Shown piece by piece: positions 56,315 to 64,000 of a DNA stretch of 64,000 nucleotides. A model generated the notes under the pieces. The model saw only the letters and a list, made by a program, of their open reading frames with translations, was not told the origin of the DNA and made no database searches. The first letter of the stretch is position 1. Every line of letters starts with the position of its first letter. Where the stretch lies: positions 1,466,001-1,530,000 of the forward strand of contig NZ_CP032152.1 of NCBI RefSeq assembly GCF_003555505.1, given 5' to 3'. The position numbers and the translations under genes were made by a program. This DNA comes from Thermosynechococcus sichuanensis E542 (GTDB taxonomy: Bacteria > Cyanobacteriota > Cyanobacteriia > Thermosynechococcales > Thermosynechococcaceae).

Positions 56315-57037
56315 ATGGACGTTGCCGGCTTAACGGACTGTGGTCTGATTCGCAAAAGCAATCAGGATGCTTTTTATATTGACGAAAAGCATCAGCGTTT
56401 TTTTATTGTGGCCGATGGCATGGGGGGGCACGCAGGGGGTGAGGAAGCTAGTCGTTTAGCAGTTGAACATATTCAGGCCTATTTGGAAGCCCACCTTGAA
56501 GACCTTCAGCATGACCCTGTGACCCTACTGCGCCAAGCCTTTCTCGCCGCCAATCAGGCCATTGTTGAGCAGCAACGCCAAAATACTGCCCGTGCTGATA
56601 TGGGTACCACGGCGGTGGTGGTTCTGATTGATGAAACGGGCGATCGCGCTTGGTGTGCCCATGTGGGGGATTCCCGCATCTATCGCTGGCGCAACGAGGA
56701 GCTAAAACAGATTACCAGCGACCACACCTGGATTGCCCAAGCCGTACAACTGGGTAGCTTGACGATTGAGCAGGCACGGCAGCACCCATGGCGCCACGTT
56801 CTCTCCCAATGTCTAGGCCGCGAAGACCTGACCCAAATTGATATTCAGCCCATTGATTTAGAGCCGGGCGATCGCCTGCTCCTGTGCAGCGATGGCTTAA
56901 CCGAAGAACTCACTGATGAGGTCATCAGCATCTACCTCAGCGAAGCCAATGTCAAAGAAGCAGCCACTGCCCTTGTCAATGCAGCCAAAAGACACGGCGG
57001 CCGCGACAATGTCACTGTCGTTGTCATCAGCGTTTAA
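56315..57037 (+). CDS. PP2C-family Ser/Thr phosphatase
   Basis: 240 residues, the bacterial minimal PP2C (Stp/PstP-type). The metal-binding motifs are [35 protein letters not shown] and the final [26 protein letters not shown] carries another Asp. It removes phosphate from Ser/Thr residues, in principle from kinase substrates such as those of the Spk-type kinase in this window. It is translated after the ABC1 kinase and before a 59-residue protein. Confidence 0.95.
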   Translation: MDVAGLTDCGLIRKSNQDAFYIDEKHQRFFIVADGMGGHAGGEEASRLAVEHIQAYLEAHLEDLQHDPVTLLRQAFLAANQAIVEQQRQNTARADMGTTAVVVLIDETGDRAWCAHVGDSRIYRWRNEELKQITSDHTWIAQAVQLGSLTIEQARQHPWRHVLSQCLGREDLTQIDIQPIDLEPGDRLLLCSDGLTEELTDEVISIYLSEANVKEAATALVNAAKRHGGRDNVTVVVISV

Positions 57038-57042
57038 GGCCT

Positions 57043-57222
57043 ATGCAAACAGAATTTATCCGTCTTACCCTACCCCGACATACCCTCGCCCCACCTTTCC
57101 ATGACGCCATTGAACAAGCCCTACAAGCCCATGGTCAGCCCCTGCGCTGGGCGATTACTGCCACTACCACCACTCATCTAACGGTTGAAGCCGTTATTCT
57201 CAAAACCCCACCCAACCCTTGA
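57043..57222 (+). CDS. Small protein of 59 residues
   Basis: An ATG at 57043, 5 bases after the PP2C stop, opens 59 codons to a TGA at 57220. The product FIRLTLPRHTLAPPFHDAIEQALQAHGQPLRWAITA then LTVEAVIL looks like a folded alpha/beta unit of the ferredoxin type and resembles small cyanobacterial proteins I have seen near PP2C and BtuR-like genes. Function unknown. Confidence 0.55.
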   Translation: MQTEFIRLTLPRHTLAPPFHDAIEQALQAHGQPLRWAITATTTTHLTVEAVILKTPPNP

Positions 57223-57256
57223 TAGAATCCCTCTAGGTTCTTTTATTCATCCGCCT

Positions 57257-58390
57257 ATGACCCGTGCAGGTATTGGCATTCAAACCGCCCAGATTCGCCC
57301 CGGCCGGGTGAGCGGTCAACTCCACGTCTACGACGGTGCCGGTAAAGGCAAATCCCAAGCCGCCCTTGGAGTTGTGTTGCGCTCCATTGGTCTGGGTATT
57401 GCCTCTGCGTGGCCGACTCGGGTACTTCTGTTGCGCTTTCTCAAAGGACCCGGCCGTGCCTATGCCGAAGATGCCGCTATTGAAGCCCTGCAACGGGGGT
57501 TTCCTCACCTGATTGACCAAGTGCGCACTGGCCGCGCTGAATACTTTACCGCTGAGCAGATTACCAAGTTCGATCGCCAAGAGGCACAGCGGGGCTGGGA
57601 TATTGCCAAGGGGGCGATCGCCTCTGGTCTTTATTCCGTCATTGTTTTAGATGAACTCAACCCCGTCCTAGATTTGGGCCTGTTGCCCGTTGATGAAGTG
57701 GTTAACACCCTCCGCCGCAAGCCGGAACACCTAGAGATTATTGCCACTGGCCGCGGTGCCCCTGCCCAACTGCTGCAAATTGCTGACCTTCACTCGGAGA
57801 TGCGTCCCCTTGTTCACTCCACCGCCCAAGAACAGGGTATTGAAGGCATTGAAATCTATACGGGTGATGGCAAAGGCAAATCCACCAGTGCCCTCGGTAA
57901 AGCCCTTCAGGCGATCGGCAAAGGAATTAGCCGTGATCAATCCCACCGTGTCCTAATTCTCCAGTGGCTCAAGGGAGGGCAAGGCTATACCGAAGATGCA
58001 GCGATCGCTGCTCTTAAGGAAAGCTACCCCCATTTAGTGGATCACCACCGCTGTGGTCGGGATGCCATTGTCTGGCGCGGTCAACAGCAGGAGATTGACT
58101 ACATTGAAGCCGAACGCGGCTGGGAAATTGCCCGAGCTGCCATTGCCTCTGGCCTTTACAAAACGATTATTCTGGATGAACTCAACCCCACCGTTGACCT
58201 CGAACTACTGCCTGTCGAGCCGATTGTACAAACGCTCCTGCGCAAGCCCCGCACCACTGAAATCATTATTACCGGTCGCTGCAAATATCCCCCCGCCTAC
58301 TTTGAACTGGCTAGTGTCCACTCGGAGATGATCTGCCACAAGCACTATGCCGAGAAGGGTGTTGATCTCAAGCGCGGCGTTGATTTCTAG
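57257..58390 (+). CDS. Tandem BtuR/CobO-like P-loop protein
   Basis: 377 residues from the ATG at 57257. The protein is two copies of one domain: first P-loop YDGAGKGKSQAALG then EDAAIEALQRGFPHLID, DELNPVLDLGLLPVDEVVNTLRRKPEHLEIIATGRG and DLHSEMRPL; second P-loop YTGDGKGKSTSALGKALQAIGKGI then EDAAIAALKESYPHLVD, DELNPTVDLELLPV and SVHSEMICHKHYAEKGV. CobO/BtuR transfers adenosine from ATP to cob(I)alamin and is normally a single domain of about 200 residues. The fused pair could give the dimer in one chain, or one half may be regulatory. The stop shares CTAG with the arsR stop. Confidence 0.88.
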   Translation: MTRAGIGIQTAQIRPGRVSGQLHVYDGAGKGKSQAALGVVLRSIGLGIASAWPTRVLLLRFLKGPGRAYAEDAAIEALQRGFPHLIDQVRTGRAEYFTAEQITKFDRQEAQRGWDIAKGAIASGLYSVIVLDELNPVLDLGLLPVDEVVNTLRRKPEHLEIIATGRGAPAQLLQIADLHSEMRPLVHSTAQEQGIEGIEIYTGDGKGKSTSALGKALQAIGKGISRDQSHRVLILQWLKGGQGYTEDAAIAALKESYPHLVDHHRCGRDAIVWRGQQQEIDYIEAERGWEIARAAIASGLYKTIILDELNPTVDLELLPVEPIVQTLLRKPRTTEIIITGRCKYPPAYFELASVHSEMICHKHYAEKGVDLKRGVDF

Positions 58391-58710
58391 GAACAGAGGC
58401 GCGCCAGCACTGTTTCCCCCACCGTAAACTGCTGCAAATAGGCCATTAGAACCTCAAATTGGGGGCGATTGAGGCGGTAATAGACCCACCGTCCCTCTTG
58501 ACGCGACAGCACGAGATTGGCCTGCCGCAGTGCCCGCAGATGAAACGAGAGCTTTGAGGGTGTCAGGTGCAGGCGATCGCACAGATCACAAACACACAGC
58601 TCCTCCCGATGCAGAATCTCAATCACCTTCAACCGCAACGGCTCCCCAAGGGCATGGAAGGCCAACTGAATCTCAGCAGAGTATTCCTGATCAATTTCTG
58701 AAGCAACCAT
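58387..58710 (-). CDS. ArsR/SmtB-family transcriptional regulator
   Basis: 107 residues from the ATG at 58710, which overlaps the stop of the protease gene as TGATG. It is a winged-helix protein with IEILHREELCVCDLCDRLHLTPSKLSFHLRALRQANL; the ELCVCDL motif is the As(III)/Sb(III) site of ArsR. A wing follows in SRQEGRWVYYRLN. Such regulators dissociate from operators when metal binds. No arsenic-resistance gene is adjacent in this window. Confidence 0.92.
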   Translation of the reverse strand: MVASEIDQEYSAEIQLAFHALGEPLRLKVIEILHREELCVCDLCDRLHLTPSKLSFHLRALRQANLVLSRQEGRWVYYRLNRPQFEVLMAYLQQFTVGETVLARLCS

Positions 58711-60044
58711 CACTGCACCGGACAAGGAACACCAAGGGGTTGGCGCAACTGCTCCTGCTCCCCTGTTTGAGCCGTATTCACAGGCTTAGGCGCTTGACTG
58801 CGATAAATGGCTTGGCGCAATTGCGCCACTCCTGCTTGATACAGGCGATCGGCTGCCGTCGTCCACAAACGGGGATTGGCACTCACCGCTTGCGGCAGCG
58901 TCACCATTACATTTGGCGTAATCCCTGTGCGGTTAATATCCGTGCCATTGGGCGTGTAGTAATGGGCAACCGTCACCGACAAGCCTGAACCATCACTCAA
59001 TTGATGAATGGATTGCACCAAAGCCTTACCGTAAGTTGGCGTGCCCACCACAATCGCACGACCATTATCCTGCAATGCCCCTGTGAGAATTTCACTACTG
59101 CTAGCGGAGCGGTGATCCACCAAAACCACGAGGGGCAAATTCGTCAATGCCGATTGATTCGCCCGCGCCTGTTCACTATGGCCACTGCGATCGACCGTAC
59201 GCACAATCAAACCTTGATTCAACCACATGCGGGCAATATCAATGCCTGCCTGCAGTAGTCCGCCCGGATTTCCCCGCAAATCCAAAACAAAGCCCTCCAC
59301 CTTCTCCGCCTCTAGGTTGCGAATTGCCGCTCGCAACTGATCTGCTGCATGGGCAGTAAATTCACTGAGATAGATATAGCCAATGCGTACACCACCTTCC
59401 TCTTTAACTAGCGATCGCACTGCAGGGAGTTCAATCAATGCCCGTGTCAGAGTTAGGCGAAAGGTACCGCGATTAGGGCGAAACAACTGAAGTTCAATGG
59501 GAGTGCCCACCCGCCCGCGAATGCGTCGCGACGCCTCCTCAATCGACATGCGACGGGTAGAATGACCATCAATGGCCAGCAGGCGATCGCCTGCCTTAAT
59601 CCCCGCTTGGGTTGCTGGTGAATTTTCCAGTGGCTCCAAAATCGTCAACTGTTTTGTCTTTTCATCCACCGTCAAACGAATACCAATCCCTAAGACCTCC
59701 CCGGACGTTTGTGTGCGCAAAGCCGTCAACTCCTCCGGCGTCATGAAGCGCGTATAGGGGTCATTCAACTGCTGCAACATTCCCCGAATAGCCGCATAGG
59801 CCTGCTCCCGTGATGTGTAGCGCTGTGCCAAAAGTTGCCGCCGTACCGCCAGCCAATCCACCTGATTAAATGACTCATCCACATATTCCTGCTGCACAAT
59901 TTGCCACACCTCATCCACCAACGTCTTGGGACTGTCCTGCATTCGTCCGTAGCTTGGTAAGGCCGCCGCCAGCACCGCTGCAACGACTGAAGAACCCAGC
60001 AACACCCAGTGCCGAAGACCCATCAAACCTATGAATCGAGGCAT
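58710..60044 (-). CDS. C-terminal processing protease (CtpA-like)
   Basis: 444 residues. An N-terminal hydrophobic segment (HWVLLGSSVVAAVLAAALPS) targets the protein to the lumen or periplasm. Then come a helical domain, a PDZ domain (GIGIRLTVDEKTKQLTILEPLE, ATQAGIKAGDRLLAIDGHS) and the S41 protease domain with the Ser-Lys dyad: Ser in HRSASSSEILTGAL and Lys in TPTYGKALVQS. One cyanobacterial member trims the C-terminus of the D1 protein of photosystem II; paralogues CtpB/CtpC exist, so the exact role is uncertain. Gene end couples to arsR. Confidence 0.93.
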   Translation of the reverse strand: MPRFIGLMGLRHWVLLGSSVVAAVLAAALPSYGRMQDSPKTLVDEVWQIVQQEYVDESFNQVDWLAVRRQLLAQRYTSREQAYAAIRGMLQQLNDPYTRFMTPEELTALRTQTSGEVLGIGIRLTVDEKTKQLTILEPLENSPATQAGIKAGDRLLAIDGHSTRRMSIEEASRRIRGRVGTPIELQLFRPNRGTFRLTLTRALIELPAVRSLVKEEGGVRIGYIYLSEFTAHAADQLRAAIRNLEAEKVEGFVLDLRGNPGGLLQAGIDIARMWLNQGLIVRTVDRSGHSEQARANQSALTNLPLVVLVDHRSASSSEILTGALQDNGRAIVVGTPTYGKALVQSIHQLSDGSGLSVTVAHYYTPNGTDINRTGITPNVMVTLPQAVSANPRLWTTAADRLYQAGVAQLRQAIYRSQAPKPVNTAQTGEQEQLRQPLGVPCPVQ

Positions 60045-60150
60045 GACCCTAAGAACCTTTTGAGGAGAGCGATATTTGATGCAATATAGACCGAACTACC
60101 CATCGATGTCACTCCTCTATCCAAAACCAATCATCCCTTAAACATTTCTT

Positions 60151-60186
60151 AAAAATCAAGACCCCACCTAGAAGACCTAGATGGGG
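60151..60186 (-). terminator. Intrinsic terminator of the rRNA operon
   Basis: On the minus strand CCCCATCTAG pairs with CTAGGTGGGG around the loop GTCTT, followed by TCTTGATTTTT. It ends 15 bases beyond the 5S gene. Confidence 0.75.
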
Positions 60187-60200
60187 TGATTGGAATATTT

Positions 60201-60320
60201 TGCCTAGCACCGAGCTATTTTCGCAGGAGGTGACCCTCCAACTATCTTCACCGCTGCGACGTTTCACCTCTGAGTTCGGGATGGATCAGCGTGGTTCCGC
60301 CGCGCCATAGGCACTAGGCA
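60201..60320 (-). rRNA. rrf: 5S ribosomal RNA
   Basis: A 120-base segment whose ends pair (TGCCTAGTGCC with GGTGCTAGGCA). It contains the standard 5S blocks GGAACCACGCTGATCCATCC, CCGAACTCAGAGGTGAAAC and the loop region of the third arm. It lies about 116 bases after the 23S gene, in the order 23S-5S typical for cyanobacteria. Confidence 0.95.
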
Positions 60321-60573
60321 AAGCCTTGATTTTGAATTATGAACCTAGACTAAAGAGCTGCTAGATAAATTCAGCGTAAGTAACCTTTCAACTAAATAGC
60401 GATTGTCAGTACAGTTAATTTACTCAGACACCTGTTGATTGATGAGGTCAAGCCCTCGGTCTATTAGTACTCCTAGACTTCATCCATTACTGGACTTCCA
60501 TCGAGAGCCTATCAACGGGTGTTCTACCCGTGACCTTACTGGCTTACGCCATGGGAGCACTCATCTTGAGGTG

Positions 60574-60607
<34 letters not shown>

Positions 60608-60749
60608 CTCCGCACATGGCTACCCTGCGTTTACCGTTGGCACGATAACAGGTACACCAGAGGTGCGTTCCTCCCGGTCCTCTCGTACTAAGGAGGACTC
60701 CTCTCAATGCTCCTACGCCTGCACCGGATATGGACCGAACTGTCTCACG

Positions 60750-61493
60750 CATGTTGATCTCGTATCACTACGAGCATGGACTATATCTTCATCCTGACTC
60801 TCGCCATTGACGAATCAGGAGCCGACGTTTGATGTCTCTGACAGTCTCAGAGCATCTCAGCTTACGCTTGATGGCTAACTCAAGCCTAGGCTTCAGTCTC
60901 TACGGGATCAAGAGTTGTCGTGATCTCAAGAACTGTTCTACCTGCTCAGAGCGAATCGAACGCCTTTTGGAAGCATTCAGCTCGCCAAATTGATCTACTT
61001 GCTGAGCAAGCTTCAGGAATTGTTCTGGCGTTAATCGCCGTGATTGAACAAGCTCCTGCAGAACAGTAATTGCTAAATCACATTGTGGCTTCTTGAGTTT
61101 AAGGTAGCTGCCTAGAGCCAGCAGCACTTTCAGGACAGATGGTGCATCAACAATGGCATATTCACTTAAGCCATCCTTTCGATCTCTCACAAACCCCACT
61201 TGGAAAATGGACTTCAACCACTCCAAGAAGGAACGATGAGAAGAAGACTGAAAGAAAGTGATACTAGCACGAATTTGGTAGCCAAGGATGTAATCCTTAC
61301 GCCGCACTAGTTGCAGGCTAATACAACCATCACCATCCAAAAAACCAGCAATGTAACTCAGCGTCAAATCATCTGTCACGAGACTCTTGCTTACCCTCGG
61401 TATTGTCTTAACCAGCCGTTCGTCACTGATTAAGATTCTACCGATTTTAGTCGGGTTGCTGCTCCACATTACTGTGAAGTGACGCAATGATTT
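60750..61493 (-). mobile_element. Group I intron in 23S rRNA, site L2593
   Basis: A 744-base insertion between AACGU and CGUGAGAC of the 23S gene, corresponding to after E. coli U2593. The 5' exon ends in U, the intron ends in G, and exon ACGU can pair with the intron segment GCGU nine bases in, giving a P1 helix with the U.G pair at the splice site. Site L2593 also hosts the chloroplast intron encoding I-CreI. The intron contains an endonuclease gene and the flanking core of group I type. Confidence 0.9.
60900..61469 (-). CDS. LAGLIDADG homing endonuclease of the L2593 intron (I-CreI-like)
   Basis: 189 residues from the ATG at 61469; the longer frame to 61595 would run into exon sequence and is rejected. 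The single LAGLIDADG motif is YIAGFLDGDGCISLQL, with catalytic Asp in DGDG. SITFFQSSSHRSFLEWLKS and LLALGSYLKLKKPQCDLAI are strand and helix segments as in I-CreI. One motif implies a homodimer that cuts intron-less 23S genes near position 2593. The frame is intact. Confidence 0.9.
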   Translation of the reverse strand: MWSSNPTKIGRILISDERLVKTIPRVSKSLVTDDLTLSYIAGFLDGDGCISLQLVRRKDYILGYQIRASITFFQSSSHRSFLEWLKSIFQVGFVRDRKDGLSEYAIVDAPSVLKVLLALGSYLKLKKPQCDLAITVLQELVQSRRLTPEQFLKLAQQVDQFGELNASKRRSIRSEQVEQFLRSRQLLIP

Positions 61494-61516
61494 ACGTTCT
61501 GAACCCAGCTCACGTA

Positions 61517-61551
<35 letters not shown>

Positions 61552-61568
61552 GTACTACCGCCCCAGGT

Positions 61569-61628
<60 letters not shown>

Positions 61629-61702
61629 CAGCCTGTTATCCCTAGAGTAACTTTTATCCGTTGAGCGACGGCCCTTCCACGCGGAACCGTCGGATCACTA
61701 AG

Positions 61703-61752
<50 letters not shown>

Positions 61753-61783
61753 ATGCCTTTGCACTCTACGGCTGATTTCCGAC

Positions 61784-61817
<34 letters not shown>

Positions 61818-61818
61818 A

Positions 61819-61855
<37 letters not shown>

Positions 61856-62090
61856 AAACTGTTCCTTCGCTGGCTGACAGCAGAAGGTTAGAATTCTAGC
61901 CTTGCCAGAGTGGTATCTCACCGGCGACTCCATATCCCCCACAAGGGATACTTCAACGTCTCCCACCTATCCTGCGCAAGCAAAGCCCGAACCCAATTCC
62001 AGGCTACAGTAAAGCTTCATAGGGTCTTTCTGTCCGGGTGCAGGTAGTCCGCATCTTCACAGACACTTCTATTTCGCCGAGCCTCTCTCC

Positions 62091-62155
<65 letters not shown>

Positions 62156-62824
62156 CAGTAACTCTTTACCGTTTCCGATAAAGCTGGACTTTACCTTGTG
62201 CGACCACGATTCATTTGAGATGCCAGTTTTTGGATTTTGGCTAGACCGTCATTTGTTAAATGAGCACCTGTTTGACACAGAAGTACAACATCCCTGAACT
62301 TTAAGAAATCTATGTTCTTACTCGTTTTCAGAGGATGCTTAAGAAAGAAAGGACAAATACGGTCTGCTAAGTGCTCTATGCTACGAACTCGATAGGCCAT
62401 GCGATCGCCATGATTGACGCGAACAACACCACAATTGAAATAAGCCTTAAGTGCATAGAGAACTTTCACATCTCGTCGATGTTGAACAACAGTAAACTCA
62501 GGAAGTACCTGAAAGCCTGTTGCCATATCAGAGTGAGGGTTGACTCCCACATGAAAGCACCCTTCACCATCGACGAAACCAACAATCCACTGGGCATCCA
62601 AATTCATATGTCACACCTGAACATCAAGTCTCTGAGGATTCCTAGAAACTTCTAGGCCTTTCCTGCGGATTATCCCCATGTCTTTCACATTTTGACTGAA
62701 CAGCACCGCAGCACTTTAATTTCTAAAACTCTTTCGAGTTCAGTGCCTCGCTGAACGAGTAGTGAAAAGCTGTCAGAGGATTTTCCCGCATATGGTTCAG
62801 TTTTACTAAGGCTAGCGTTCGTTA
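62156..62824 (-). mobile_element. Group I intron in 23S rRNA, site L1931
   Basis: A 669-base insertion between CCUAAGGU and AGCGAAAUUCC of the 23S gene, corresponding to after E. coli U1931. The exon CUAAGGU pairs perfectly with GCCUUAG starting 13 bases into the intron, seven pairs with the U.G at the 5' splice site, and the intron ends in G. The insertion includes an endonuclease gene. The site lies in helix 69-71, part of the ribosome's functional centre. Confidence 0.92.
62191..62607 (-). CDS. LAGLIDADG homing endonuclease of the L1931 intron
   Basis: 138 residues with the single motif WIVGFVDGEGCFHVGV at the N-terminus. Further segments FQVLPEFTVVQHRRDVKVL, YFNCGVVRVNHGDRMAYRVRS and FLKFRDVVLLCQTGAHLT are those of compact single-motif LAGLIDADG enzymes. 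It should act as a dimer at the intron-less 1931 site. The frame is intact and lies close to the 3' splice site. Confidence 0.9.
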   Translation of the reverse strand: MNLDAQWIVGFVDGEGCFHVGVNPHSDMATGFQVLPEFTVVQHRRDVKVLYALKAYFNCGVVRVNHGDRMAYRVRSIEHLADRICPFFLKHPLKTSKNIDFLKFRDVVLLCQTGAHLTNDGLAKIQKLASQMNRGRTR

Positions 62825-62871
<47 letters not shown>

Positions 62872-62899
62872 CGCCAGCTTCGCTTGCGCTGACCAGCTT

Positions 62900-62932
<33 letters not shown>

Positions 62933-64000
62933 CCCATACATCGTCTTACGACTTAGCGGAGACCTGTGTTTTTGGTAAACAGTCGCCTGGGCCTCTTCAC
63001 TGCGACCACCTCTCGGTGGCACCCCTTCTCCCGAAGTTACGGGGCCATTTTGCCGAGTTCCTTAGAGAGAGTTATCTCGCGCCCCTTGGTATACTCTACC
63101 CCCCCACCTGTGTCGGTTTCGGGTACGGGTATCTTGGCTTAACGTGCTTAGAGCTTTTCTTGGAAGCATGACATCAATCACTTCCCCACCGTAGTGGGTC
63201 GTACTCCTGCCTCAGCTCAGAGCGTTTTCGCCGCTCCTCAACACCTCGGACAGTTGAACCGGTAACCAACATCCGGCTGATTTAGCCTTCTCCGTCCCTC
63301 TGCACAAACCAAGATGAGTACTGGAATATTGACCAGTTATCCATCGACTACGCCTTTCGGCCTCGCCTTAGGTCCCGACTAACCCTTCGCGGACGAGCCT
63401 TCCGAAGGAACCCTTGGGGTTTCGGGGCATTGGATTCTCACCAATGTTTTCGCTACTCAAGCCGACATTCTCACTTCTGCCTCGTCCACACCTGCTTACG
63501 CTAGTGCTTCAAACTAATGCAGAACGCTCCCCTACCACTTACGTAGTAAGTCCACAGCTTCGGTACATCACTTAGTCCCGTTCATTTTCGGCGCAGGAAC
63601 GCTTGACCAGTGAGCTATTACGCACTCTTTTAAGGATGGCTGCTTCTAGGCAAACCTCCTGGTTGTCTGAGCATCCCCACCTCCTTTGCCACTTAGTGAT
63701 GATTTAGGGACCTTAGCTGGTGGTCTGGGCTGTTTCCCTCTCGACGATGAAGCTTATCCCCCACCGTCTGACTGGCTGTGTGTACACAGGGTATTCAGAG
63801 TTTGACTCGATTTGGTACCGCTCTCGCAGCCCGCACCGAATCAGTGCTTTACCCCCCTGCTATAATCACAACCGCTATGCCTCAACATATTTCGGGGAGA
63901 ACCAGCTAGCTCCGGGTTCGATTGGCATTTCACCCCTAACCACAGCTCATCCGCCGATTTTTCAACATCGGTCGGTGCGAACCTTCACTTGGTGTTACCC

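Overview
The window looks like part of the chromosome of a thermophilic unicellular cyanobacterium of the Thermosynechococcus / thermophilic Synechococcus group. The evidence is the very frequent palindrome GCGATCGC (HIP1), moderately GC-rich and densely packed genes, and cyanobacterial marker genes: menA for phylloquinone, a ferrochelatase with a C-terminal CAB domain, a high-light-inducible protein, PATAN/DUF4388 and DUF1995 proteins, guaB3, and a CtpA-type protease. The genus is inferred from general knowledge; no search was run.

Layout. 1-2.9 kb (minus): a DprE1-like oxidase (cut by the window edge), a GtrA-type membrane protein and a HAD-UbiA fusion, together resembling a polyprenyl-phospho-pentose pathway. 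2.9-5.7 kb (plus): a small frameshifted ORF, then protoglobin, Roadblock/LC7, Ras-like GTPase and PATAN genes that look like one signalling unit. 5.8-9.4 kb (plus): SPFH protein, purS, an unknown gene, purQ and an N-terminal-nucleophile amidase. 9.4-10.35 kb: an AT-richer Phd/PIN toxin-antitoxin island between degenerate direct repeats. 10.4-18.9 kb: NlpC/P60 peptidase (plus), then guaB3, a Pro/Lys-rich unknown, glyS, pnp and a lipase-like gene (minus). 18.9-19.1 kb: an intergenic element with a perfect CRP-type dyad, a promoter and a two-hairpin RNA ending in a strong terminator, just before an RHH regulator and menA. 20.4-28.2 kb: GNAT, nitroreductase, thrS, a response regulator, recR, prfC and galE.

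28.2-30.3 kb is the most unusual region. A stand-alone Csm6-like CARF-HEPN ribonuclease gene meets a membrane-anchored PD-(D/E)XK nuclease gene tail to tail with overlapping 3' ends, and no CRISPR array or other cas gene is visible. 30.4-38.7 kb: a high-light-inducible gene with an HLR1-like site, a bestrophin, a divergent P1B-type ATPase lacking the CPC motif, a tyrosine recombinase, small cyanobacterial proteins, an Hsp70-family protein and hemH. 38.8-60.0 kb: argC, an HPt protein, a Ser/Thr kinase, lpxA, a ubiD-family gene, a truncated HEPN gene, recO, two MFS transporters, two PP2C-type phosphatases, mutS, an ABC1 kinase, a tandem BtuR-like protein, ArsR and a C-terminal processing protease. 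Two short proteins (56 and 59 codons) also fill gaps here.

60.15-64 kb (minus) is the 3' part of an rRNA operon: the 23S gene (5' end outside the window), the 5S gene and a terminator. The 23S gene is interrupted by two group I introns, at positions equivalent to E. coli 2593 and 1931, each with an apparently intact LAGLIDADG endonuclease gene. Their boundaries can be placed to the base by comparison with the conserved 23S sequence, and both show a plausible P1 helix with the U.G pair at the 5' splice site.
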